DNA of 64,000 nt from LMUY01 sp965199095 (lineage in GTDB: Bacteria > Pseudomonadota > Alphaproteobacteria > Acetobacterales > Acetobacteraceae). The position numbers and the translations under genes are program-made. Positions 24,691 through 32,278 of this stretch are shown here, in pieces. The notes below the pieces were generated by a model, which was given only the letters and a program-made list of their open reading frames with translations, was not told where the DNA came from and ran no database searches. The stretch's first letter is position 1. The number at the start of each line of letters is the position of its first letter. The stretch lies in NCBI GenBank assembly GCA_965199095.1, contig CBDAQM010000006.1:558001-622000 (forward strand). Direction: 5' to 3'.

Positions 24691-26841
24691 CTAATCCGCC
24701 ACGTCGATCGCTGCCAACGGCAGCGTCGTGCGGGGCTTGGCCGGGGCAGGCGAGGCCGCCACCCACGGCCGCTCACCGCGATAGGCGCGGTCCGACACGA
24801 TATCCGCCACCCCATTGCGCAGCCACACGGCGTGCGCGCCGTCCCGCCAGACGGTGAATCGGTCGATCCGCGGCAGGTTCGGGCACACGGCCTGCGCGGG
24901 CTCGGCCGACACCACGAGGGCGGCGTTGGCGCAATCCATCGGGTGCAGGCTGCGCGCCAGCAGCACCGCCGTGCCCGCCTGCTCGATCCGGCAGCCATCC
25001 AGGTCGCACCGGATCGGGCCGGGCGCGCCGCCTTCCGGGAATGCGTCCGAGACCGGCTCCGCCCAGTACTGCGACCACGATTCGAGCACGAAATGGGCGT
25101 AACCGGGACGCGTCTGCACCAAGGCCGGCCTGCGCCACGCGATCAGCCTTGCGTCGGACGACACCAGAAGGTCTGCCGGCGGGCTCACCAGGCCAGACAG
25201 CAAGCCGGCCAGCACCAAAGGCGCGCCCACCAGCCGCAGCCGCGACCGCCATAGCCCGAGCCAGGCCATCCCCAGCGCCGCCAAGGCCAACCCCCAGGCC
25301 GGCAGATGCGGGATGTCGAAGGTCGCCGCCGGCAACGCGGCCACCGTCCGGGCCACGAACAGCACGCCGTCCAAACCCCAGCCCATCGGCGCCAGCGCCA
25401 CCCGCTCCCACCCGAACGGCATGAGCATCAGGGCGAGCAGCCCGGCCGGCATCACCACCAGCCCGGTCAGCGGCACGGCCACCAGGTTGCTGAGCACGAA
25501 ATAGACCTGGATGCGCCCGAAATGGTACGCGCCGAACGGCAGCGCCGCCGCCCCGGCCAGCAGGCTCGTCATCACCAGCATGGCGAGGTGCAGCGCCGCC
25601 CGGTGCTGCCGCAACGGCGCCAGCAGCGGGTTCACCGCCTCATACCCGGCGATCAGCACCAGCACCGCCGCGAAGCTCATCTGGAAGGAGACGCCGACCA
25701 CCTCCTCCGGCCAGAGCAGCAGGAGCGCCATTGCCGCCAGCGCCAGGCCGCGGAGTGAGATGGCCCGGCGGCCCACCACCACCCCCAGCGTCACCAGCGC
25801 CGCCATCGCGAAGGAGCGGAGCACCGGCACGTGCATCCCGGTCAGGACGACGTATCCTGCCCCGGCGGCAAATGCGGCGCAGGCGGCGATCTGCTTGCAG
25901 GGCCAGCGCAGCGCGGCCCGTTCCGACAGCGCCAGGGCGAACCGCGTGCCTGCCATCACCAGCCCCATGACGATGCCGATATGCAGCCCGGCCACCGCGA
26001 GCAAATGCGCCAGGCCGGAGTCGCGGAACGCCGCCCGGTCCTCTGCCGGGATCGTGCTGCCCAACCCTGTCAGCAGCGTCGCGGCGACGGCGCCTTCGGG
26101 GCCGGCCAGGCCGGCCAGGATCCGGCTGGCGATCCCCTCGCGCAGATGGGTCAGCCAACGGCCCGATGCCGGCGTCGACAGGCGTTCGGCCGGCCCGAGC
26201 GCCATCCCGGCGCCGCCCAGGCCGGAAAAGAACGCGTCACGCTGCAAATCCCATGCGCCGGGATAGGCGGGCGCGGGCGGCGGGCGCAGCACGGTGCGGA
26301 TGCGGACCGGGTCGCCGGCGGCGAGCGGCGTCGCGTCGCTGTCGCGCAGCCGGACATGCAGGGTGCGGGGCAACACCGGGCCGCCGTCCAACACCGCGCT
26401 GCCCAGCGTCAGCCGCCGTCCGTCCGGGCGTTGCTCCACGCCCAGGACCGTCGCGGTGACCACCGTCGCCGTGCGCGGCAGCACCAGCAGCGGCGGCGCG
26501 CGATCGGCCGCCCATTGCGCCGAGGCGAAGCCCGCGGCGGCGGCCAGCACCGCGAGGGCAGCCGCGCGGCCGGGCGCGCTGCTTCGCAGCAGGACTGAAG
26601 CGGCGGCAGCGCCCGCGACGAGGACGGCGCCGACAGAGCCCGCGGGCTCCTGGTGCAGCGCGAAATAGGCCAGCGTGCCGGCGACCATGCAGGCCGCCAG
26701 CCAGGGCATCAGCCGCCCCCGCTCCGCCGCGGCCAGGGCGAGCAGCCACGCGGGCGCCGATGGCGCCCTCACCGACCGGATCGCGAGCAGGGCAGCGTTC
26801 ACGCATCGCAAGATAACGGGCGTGCCCTCCCCACGCCACAT
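24691..26841 (-). CDS. comEC: ComEC/Rec2-family DNA-uptake channel protein
   Basis: ComEC forms the inner-membrane channel that brings single-stranded DNA into the cell during transformation. The 716-residue polytopic protein has the N-terminal DUF4131 region with an OB-like soluble part (LVLPRTATVVTATVLGVEQR, RLRDSD). The competence domain holds the family motif GLAHLLAVAGLHIGIVMGL and further helices, including VSFQMSFAAVLVLIAGYEAV. The C-terminus (about 590-716) is shortened and does not show the metallo-beta-lactamase HxHxDH motif, as in many alphaproteobacteria. It is divergent from gltX, 25 bases away. Met45 is an alternative start. Confidence 0.9.
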   Translation of the reverse strand: MWRGEGTPVILRCVNAALLAIRSVRAPSAPAWLLALAAAERGRLMPWLAACMVAGTLAYFALHQEPAGSVGAVLVAGAAAASVLLRSSAPGRAAALAVLAAAAGFASAQWAADRAPPLLVLPRTATVVTATVLGVEQRPDGRRLTLGSAVLDGGPVLPRTLHVRLRDSDATPLAAGDPVRIRTVLRPPPAPAYPGAWDLQRDAFFSGLGGAGMALGPAERLSTPASGRWLTHLREGIASRILAGLAGPEGAVAATLLTGLGSTIPAEDRAAFRDSGLAHLLAVAGLHIGIVMGLVMAGTRFALALSERAALRWPCKQIAACAAFAAGAGYVVLTGMHVPVLRSFAMAALVTLGVVVGRRAISLRGLALAAMALLLLWPEEVVGVSFQMSFAAVLVLIAGYEAVNPLLAPLRQHRAALHLAMLVMTSLLAGAAALPFGAYHFGRIQVYFVLSNLVAVPLTGLVVMPAGLLALMLMPFGWERVALAPMGWGLDGVLFVARTVAALPAATFDIPHLPAWGLALAALGMAWLGLWRSRLRLVGAPLVLAGLLSGLVSPPADLLVSSDARLIAWRRPALVQTRPGYAHFVLESWSQYWAEPVSDAFPEGGAPGPIRCDLDGCRIEQAGTAVLLARSLHPMDCANAALVVSAEPAQAVCPNLPRIDRFTVWRDGAHAVWLRNGVADIVSDRAYRGERPWVAASPAPAKPRTTLPLAAIDVAD

Positions 26842-26866
26842 GGCTGCGTGCTATGGCCGTTGCGTC

Positions 26867-28237
26867 ATGACCGTCCGCACGCGCTTCGCCCCCTCGCCCA
26901 CCGGGTTGCTGCATATCGGCGGCGCCCGCACGGCGCTGTTCAACTACCTGTTCTCCCGCCATCACGGCGGCCAGTTCCTGCTGCGGATCGAAGACACAGA
27001 CCGCGCCCGCTCCACCGACGCCTTCACCCAGGCGATCCTGGACAGCCTGGAGTGGCTCGGCCTCGAGCGGGATGAGCCGGACGTGTATCAATCCACCCGC
27101 GCCGCACGGCACGCGGAGATCGCGCACGCCATGCTGGCGAACGGCAAGGCGTATCGCTGCTGGTCCAGCCAGGCGGAGATCGCGGCGGCGCGGGAGCAGG
27201 CGCGGGCGGCGGGCCGGCCGCTGCGGTTCGACAGCCCCTGGCGCGACCGCACGGACGGGCCGGACGCGCCCTTTGTCATCCGGCTGAAGGCGCCGCGCGA
27301 GGGCGAAATGCTCGTGCACGACCGGGTGCAGGGCCCGATCCGGGTCGCCAGCGCGGAGCTGGACGACCGGGTGATCCTGCGCAGCGACGGCACGCCGCTC
27401 TATCTGCACTCCGTGGTGGTGGACGACCACGACATGGGCATCACCCATGTGATCCGCGGCGACGACCACATGACCAACACCTTCATCCAGGTGCTGATCT
27501 ACCAGGCCAATGGCTGGCCGGTGCCGGAGTTCGCGCATTTGCCGCTGATCCACGGCCCGGACGGCGCCAAGCTGTCCAAGCGGCACGGCGCCGCCTCCGT
27601 CACCGAGTTCCGCGAGGCCGGCTACCTGCCGGAAGCGCTGTGCAACTACCTGCTGCGGCTGGGCTGGTCGCATGGCGACCTGGAAATCCTCGGCCGGCCG
27701 GAGGCGATCCGGCTGTTCGACCTGGACGGCGTCGGCAGGTCCCCCGGCCGCATGGACTACAAGAAGCTAGACAACCTGAACGGCATCTGGCTGCGCGAGG
27801 CGGACGACGACCGGCTGGCCACCGACATCGTCTCCCGCCTTGGCGCGCCAGAACCTGCCGCGTCGCGCATCCGGACGCTGATGCCCGGCTTGAAAGAACG
27901 CGCGAAGACGCTGGTGGAATTGGCTGATAATGCGGCATTCCTAGTGCGGAGCCTGCCGCTGGCGATGGACGCGAAGGCGACAGCCCTGCTGACGGACGCG
28001 GCCAAGGCGATGCTGCGCGACGTGGCGAACGACCTTGCCGCGACGGATTTTTCGGCGCCCGCGCTGCACGCCGCCTTGCTCAGCTACGCCGAGCGGTCCG
28101 GCCGCAAGCTGGGCCAGGTGGCGCAGCCGCTGCGGGCGGCGCTGACCGGGACGACGACCAGCCCCGGCATTGACGTGACGCTGGCCGCACTCGGGCGCGA
28201 GGAAGCCATGGCCCGCCTGTTGGCCGCCGCGGCGTGA
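26867..28237 (+). CDS. gltX: Glutamate-tRNA ligase
   Basis: GltX charges tRNA-Glu with glutamate. The 456-residue protein starts at the ATG at 26867 (MTVRTRFAPSPTGLLHIGG) and has both class I signatures, the HIGG-type motif at its N-terminus and KLSKRHGA near the middle, with the anticodon-binding helical domain after residue about 310. The frame continues upstream of 26867, but those residues are not GltX. Many alphaproteobacteria carry two gltX copies, one of which may charge other tRNAs, and this window cannot say which this is. The pyrB start overlaps its stop. Confidence 0.96.
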   Translation: MTVRTRFAPSPTGLLHIGGARTALFNYLFSRHHGGQFLLRIEDTDRARSTDAFTQAILDSLEWLGLERDEPDVYQSTRAARHAEIAHAMLANGKAYRCWSSQAEIAAAREQARAAGRPLRFDSPWRDRTDGPDAPFVIRLKAPREGEMLVHDRVQGPIRVASAELDDRVILRSDGTPLYLHSVVVDDHDMGITHVIRGDDHMTNTFIQVLIYQANGWPVPEFAHLPLIHGPDGAKLSKRHGAASVTEFREAGYLPEALCNYLLRLGWSHGDLEILGRPEAIRLFDLDGVGRSPGRMDYKKLDNLNGIWLREADDDRLATDIVSRLGAPEPAASRIRTLMPGLKERAKTLVELADNAAFLVRSLPLAMDAKATALLTDAAKAMLRDVANDLAATDFSAPALHAALLSYAERSGRKLGQVAQPLRAALTGTTTSPGIDVTLAALGREEAMARLLAAAA

Positions 28238-29169
28238 ACCTGCCCAGCCGCCATTTGCTGGCGATCGAGGGCCTGCACCCGCCGCAGATCGCTAGCCTGC
28301 TGGACCTGGCGGAAAGCTACGTGCTGCTCAACCGCTCGGGCCAGACGCAGCGGGATTTGCTGCGCGGCCGCACGCTGATCAACCTGTTCTTCGAGGACAG
28401 CACCCGGACCCGCACCTCCTTCGAGTTGGCGGGCAAGCGGCTGGGGGCGGATGTGATCAACATGTCGGTGTCGTCCTCCTCCGTGAACAAGGGGGAGACG
28501 CTGCTGGACACCGCCGGCACGCTGAACGCCATGCAGTGCGACTTGCTGGTGGTGCGGCACGACCAGTCCGGCGCGCCGCTGCTACTGGCGCAGAAGGTGG
28601 ACGCCGCCGTGATCAACGCCGGGGACGGGCTGCACGAACACCCGACCCAGGCGCTGCTGGACGCGCTGACCATCCGCCGCCGCAAGGGGCGCCTGCAGGG
28701 GCTGACGGTGGCGATCTGCGGCGACATCCTGCATTCCCGGGTGGCGCGCTCCAACATCCATTTGCTGACCACGATGGGCAGCCGCGTCCGCGTCGTCGGG
28801 CCGCCGACGCTGATCCCGGCAGAGGCCGGGCGGCTCGGCGTGGAGGTGTTCCACGACATGGATGCGGGGCTGGCCGGCGCCGACATCGTCATGATGCTGC
28901 GCCTGCAGCGGGAGCGGATGAATGGCGGGCTGGTGCCCTCCGCCCGCGAGTATTTCCGCTTCTACGGGCTGGACACCGCCCGCCTGTCGAAGGCCGCGGA
29001 TGACGCGCTGGTGATGCACCCGGGCCCGATGAACCGCGGCGTGGAGATCGACAGCGCCGTGGCCGACGACCCGGCCCGCTCGCTGATCCGCGAACAGGTG
29101 GAGATGGGCGTGGCGGTGCGCATGGCGGTGTTGGACACGCTGTCCCGCCGGGCGCGGCGCAATGTTTGA
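28234..29169 (+). CDS. pyrB: Aspartate carbamoyltransferase catalytic subunit
   Basis: PyrB condenses carbamoyl phosphate with aspartate in pyrimidine synthesis. The 311-residue protein has the carbamoyl-phosphate site FFEDSTRTRTSFELAGKRLG, VNKGETLLDT, the HPTQALLDALTI motif and the aspartate-binding MLRLQRERMNGG and VMHPGPMNRGVEI. It starts at a GTG whose last two bases overlap the gltX TGA. A degenerate dihydroorotase follows after 123 bases that hold two palindromes. Families with such a pseudo-dihydroorotase partner form a large PyrB-PyrC' complex without PyrI. Confidence 0.97.
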   Translation: MNLPSRHLLAIEGLHPPQIASLLDLAESYVLLNRSGQTQRDLLRGRTLINLFFEDSTRTRTSFELAGKRLGADVINMSVSSSSVNKGETLLDTAGTLNAMQCDLLVVRHDQSGAPLLLAQKVDAAVINAGDGLHEHPTQALLDALTIRRRKGRLQGLTVAICGDILHSRVARSNIHLLTTMGSRVRVVGPPTLIPAEAGRLGVEVFHDMDAGLAGADIVMMLRLQRERMNGGLVPSAREYFRFYGLDTARLSKAADDALVMHPGPMNRGVEIDSAVADDPARSLIREQVEMGVAVRMAVLDTLSRRARRNV

Positions 29170-29192
29170 ACGGCGGCAGCCACCCTCCCCCA

Positions 29193-29220
29193 CCCCTCTC
29201 CCAGGGGGAGAGGGGTTTTT
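29193..29220 (+). terminator. Hairpin with T-tract after pyrB, member of a dispersed palindrome family
   Basis: CCCCTCTCCC at 29193-29202 pairs perfectly with GGGAGAGGGG at 29206-29215 around a three-base loop, and five T follow directly. This is the form of a Rho-independent terminator. The stem core recurs at 29248-29268 and 38643-38663, so it is also a repeat. It may attenuate transcription between pyrB and the downstream pyrC-like gene. Confidence 0.6.
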
Positions 29221-29247
29221 GCTCCCTTGCGGAGGGTCTTTTCTTCC

Positions 29248-29268
29248 CCCTCTCCCTCTGGGAGAGGG
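29248..29268. repeat. CCCTCTCCC/GGGAGAGGG palindrome, second copy
   Basis: A nine-base arm CCCTCTCCC and its exact complement flank a TCT loop. The copy is 25 bases upstream of the pyrC-like start and lacks a T-tract on either side. It shares its core and the nearby GGGGTGAGGG sequence with the copy at 29193-29220. Confidence 0.6.
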
Positions 29269-29292
29269 CCGGGGTGAGGGCAGCCGCACCGC

Positions 29293-30567
29293 ATGACCGA
29301 CACCCTCATCACCAAGATCCGCCTGCTCGATCCCGCCTCCGGCCTGGACATGCCGGGCGCCCTGCTGATCCGCGACGGGCTGATCGCCGATCACGGCGCC
29401 GATCTCGGCCGTCCGGATGGCGCCACCGAGATCGACGGCGATGGCGCGGTGCTGTGCCCCGGCCTGGTGGACATGCGCGCTGCCCTGGGCGAACCGGGCT
29501 TCGAATACCGCGAGACCATCGCCTCCGCGGCCGAGGCGGCGGCTGCGGGCGGCATCACCACCTTGGCGGCCCTGCCGGACAGCGCCCCCGCGATCGACGA
29601 TCCCGCTTTGGTGCGGCTGCTGCGCGCCCGCGGGGAGGAGACCGGCAGCCTGACCATCCTGCCCTACGGCGCCGTCACCCGCGGCTGCCGCGGGGAAGAA
29701 CTGGCGGAGATCGGCCTGTTGGGCGAGGCCGGGGCAGTCGCCTTCACGGACGGGCAGCACGCAATCGGCAACGCCCGGATGATGCGCCGCGCCCTGTCCT
29801 ACGCCCACGGCTTCGGCTTCCGGATTATCCAGCATCCCGAGGACCCGACCCTCGCCGCCGGCGGCGCGGCCACGGAGGGGGAGTTAGCGACCCGGCTTGG
29901 CCTGCCCGGCATACCCGCCGCGGCGGAGGAAATCCTGGTGGCGCGCGACATCAGCCTGGCGCGGCTGACCGGTGGCGCGGTGCATTTCGCCCATGTCTCA
30001 ACGGCGCGGGCGCTGGCGTTGATCCGCCGGGCCAAGGACGAGGGGCTTTCCGTCACCTGCGACACCGCCCCGCCGTATTTCGACCTGAACGAGACCGCGA
30101 TCGGCGATTTCCGCACCTACGCCAAGCTGTCGCCGCCGCTGCGCCCGGATAGCGACCGCCTGGCGGTGGCCGCGGCGCTGCGGGACGGCACGGTCGACGC
30201 CATCGCCTCCGACCATCAGCCGCGCGATGCCGACGACAAGCGCTTCCCGTTCGCCCAGGCGTCGGCCGGCGGCGCCGGGCTGGCGACGCTGCTGGGGGTG
30301 ACGTTGGCCCAGGTGCACGGCGCCGGCCTGCCGTTGGCGGACGCGGTGGCGCTGCTGACGTCGCGTCCCGCCGCCCTGCTCGGCAGCCCGGCGGGACGGC
30401 TGACGAAGGGGGCGCCGGCGGATCTCTGCCTGTTCGACCTGGAGCGGGCGTGGCGCGTGGAAGCAGGCGCCTTGCCGGGCAAGGCCCGCAACACGCCGTT
30501 CGATGGGCGGGCGCTGGAAGGGCGCGTGGTCGGGACGTGGAAGGCGGGGCGGCGGGTGTTCGGGTGA
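29293..30567 (+). CDS. pyrC': Dihydroorotase-like protein PyrC', probably catalytically inactive
   Basis: The 424-residue protein has the class I dihydroorotase fold but lacks the zinc-binding His-x-His. Where active enzymes read DxHxHxREPG, this one reads VDMRAALGEPG (residues about 57-67). The second metal-site region is HPEDPTLAAGG, while HVST and ASDHQPR are kept. Non-catalytic PyrC' proteins of this kind are known to be required structural partners of PyrB in Pseudomonas-like systems. The gene follows pyrB and precedes plsY. A true dihydroorotase should exist elsewhere in the genome. Loss of activity is inferred from the missing ligands. Confidence 0.85.
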   Translation: MTDTLITKIRLLDPASGLDMPGALLIRDGLIADHGADLGRPDGATEIDGDGAVLCPGLVDMRAALGEPGFEYRETIASAAEAAAAGGITTLAALPDSAPAIDDPALVRLLRARGEETGSLTILPYGAVTRGCRGEELAEIGLLGEAGAVAFTDGQHAIGNARMMRRALSYAHGFGFRIIQHPEDPTLAAGGAATEGELATRLGLPGIPAAAEEILVARDISLARLTGGAVHFAHVSTARALALIRRAKDEGLSVTCDTAPPYFDLNETAIGDFRTYAKLSPPLRPDSDRLAVAAALRDGTVDAIASDHQPRDADDKRFPFAQASAGGAGLATLLGVTLAQVHGAGLPLADAVALLTSRPAALLGSPAGRLTKGAPADLCLFDLERAWRVEAGALPGKARNTPFDGRALEGRVVGTWKAGRRVFG

Positions 30568-30586
30568 GTTTGGTGGAAGCGCCCCC

Positions 30587-31156
30587 ATGACCACCCTCCT
30601 CACCCTCCTTGCCGGCTTCCTGCTCGGCTCGATCCCGTTCGGACTGTTGGTGACGCGCGCGGCCGGGCTGGGTGACATCCGGATGATCGGGTCGGGCAAT
30701 ATCGGCGCCACCAACGTGCTGCGCACCGGGCGCAAGGACGTCGCCGCCGCGACCTTGCTGCTGGACCTGCTGAAGGGCACGGCGGCGGTGCTGCTGGCGC
30801 GCTGGCTGGGCGGCCCAGCCGCGGCGGCGGGATTGGCCGCCGTGCTCGGCCACACGCTCACCCCATGGCTGCGGTTCAAGGGCGGCAAGGGAGTGGCGAC
30901 CGGGTTGGGCGTGCTGTTCGGCATCGCCTGGCCGCTGGGGATCGCCGCGTCGGCGATCTGGCTGGTGACGGCAATCTGCGTCCGCATCTCCTCGATGGCG
31001 GCCCTGCTGGCCTGCGCGGCGGTGCCCTTCGTCGCGCTGACCATCGAACCGTATCCCTGGCCGGTCCCCATCATGGCGGCCTGGATCGTCTGGCGGCACC
31101 GCAGCAACATCGCGCGGCTGCGAACCGGCGCCGAGCCGCGGATCGGCCGACGGTGA
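30587..31156 (+). CDS. plsY: Glycerol-3-phosphate 1-O-acyltransferase PlsY
   Basis: PlsY transfers an acyl group from acyl phosphate to glycerol 3-phosphate, the first step of phospholipid synthesis. The 189-residue polytopic protein starts at the ATG at 30587 (MTTLLTLLAGFLLGSIPFGL). It has the three family motifs: GSIPFG near the N-terminus, GSGNIGATNVLRTG, and GHTLTPWLRFKGGKGVATGL. It is 20 bases after the pyrC-like gene, and its stop overlaps the dprA GTG. Confidence 0.96.
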   Translation: MTTLLTLLAGFLLGSIPFGLLVTRAAGLGDIRMIGSGNIGATNVLRTGRKDVAAATLLLDLLKGTAAVLLARWLGGPAAAAGLAAVLGHTLTPWLRFKGGKGVATGLGVLFGIAWPLGIAASAIWLVTAICVRISSMAALLACAAVPFVALTIEPYPWPVPIMAAWIVWRHRSNIARLRTGAEPRIGRR

Positions 31157-32265
31157 GCCCGGCCGAGCGGTTGGCGCGCATCCGCCTGGCGCGCACCTCC
31201 GGCATCGGCCCGCTGACGTTCCGCCGCCTGCTCTCCCGCTGCCACACGGCCGAGGCCGCCATCGACGCCCTGCCCGGCCTGATGCGGGCTGGCGGCCGGG
31301 CGACGCCGCCGGTCCTGGCGAAACCCGCCAGCGTCGAGGCCGAGTTGTCCCGCCTGGACCGGCTGGGCGGGCGCATGCTGGTGTTCGGCGAGCCCAGCTA
31401 TCCCGCCCTGCTGGCGATGCTGGAGGATGCGCCGCCCGTTCTCTCCATCCTTGGCGACGCCGCGCTGCTGTCCCGACGGGCGGTCGGGCTGGTAGGGGCG
31501 CGCAATGCCTCCGCCAACGGGCAGCGCATGGCGGAGGCGCTGGCGGCCGATTTGGCGTCGCGGGACATCCTGGTCGTCTCCGGCCTGGCCCGCGGGATCG
31601 ACACCGCCGCGCATACCGGCGCGCTGCACACGGGGACCACGGCGGCGGCCATCGCCGGCGGCTTGGACGTCCCCTACCCGCCAGAAAACGCCGCATTGCA
31701 GGCGCGCATCGCCGAACACGGCGTCGTCGTGGCCGAGGCGCCGCTCGGCACCGCGGCGCAGAGCCGGCATTTCCCCCGGCGTAACCGCATCATCGCCGGG
31801 CTGTCGCTTGGGGTCGTGGTGGTGGAGGCCGCCCGGCACTCCGGCAGCCTGATCACGGCGCAGCAGGCGCTGGATGCCGACCGGATGGTGCTGGCCGTGC
31901 CCGGATCGCCGCTGGACCCGCGCTGCCACGGCTCCAACGACCTGATCCGCAACGGCGCCACACTGGTGGGACAGGCGAGCGACGTGCTGGAGGCGCTGCC
32001 CCACTGGGAGGCGATCGGACCTGCGCAACGCCCGCTCGGCTTCGACGAGGCGGCGCTTGCCTGGGAGGAGCCGGGGCCGCCGGAAACCGGCCCGCAAACC
32101 CGGGCGACGGTGTTGGCGTTGCTGGGGCCGGAGCCGACACACGTTGACGATCTGATACGGCGCTGCCAGTTGTCGGCATCAAATGTGATGGCGGCGCTGT
32201 TGGTGTTGGAACTGGACGGGGTGGTGGAAACCCTGCCGGGCCATCGCGTGGCACTCATCGCTTGA
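31153..32265 (+). CDS. dprA: DNA-processing protein DprA
   Basis: DprA binds incoming single-stranded DNA and loads RecA during transformation. From the GTG at 31153, which overlaps the plsY stop, the protein has 370 residues. It begins SPAERLARIRLARTSGIGPL (SAM-like N-terminal region) and carries the Rossmann-like DprA domain with VGLVGARNASANGQRMAEAL, VSGLARGIDTAAHTGAL, FPRRNRIIAGLSLGVVVVEA and SGSLITAQQALD. A winged-helix-like C-terminus follows (about 300-370). It sits between plsY and topA, a typical place in alphaproteobacteria, about 4.3 kb from the comEC start. Confidence 0.95.
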   Translation: MSPAERLARIRLARTSGIGPLTFRRLLSRCHTAEAAIDALPGLMRAGGRATPPVLAKPASVEAELSRLDRLGGRMLVFGEPSYPALLAMLEDAPPVLSILGDAALLSRRAVGLVGARNASANGQRMAEALAADLASRDILVVSGLARGIDTAAHTGALHTGTTAAAIAGGLDVPYPPENAALQARIAEHGVVVAEAPLGTAAQSRHFPRRNRIIAGLSLGVVVVEAARHSGSLITAQQALDADRMVLAVPGSPLDPRCHGSNDLIRNGATLVGQASDVLEALPHWEAIGPAQRPLGFDEAALAWEEPGPPETGPQTRATVLALLGPEPTHVDDLIRRCQLSASNVMAALLVLELDGVVETLPGHRVALIA

Positions 32266-32278
32266 AGCCAAGGATCCC

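Noticed and set aside
29998..32142. 714-codon minus-strand frame
   Set aside because: Runs antisense through pyrC', plsY and dprA, all supported by family motifs. Low-complexity Arg/Gln translation.
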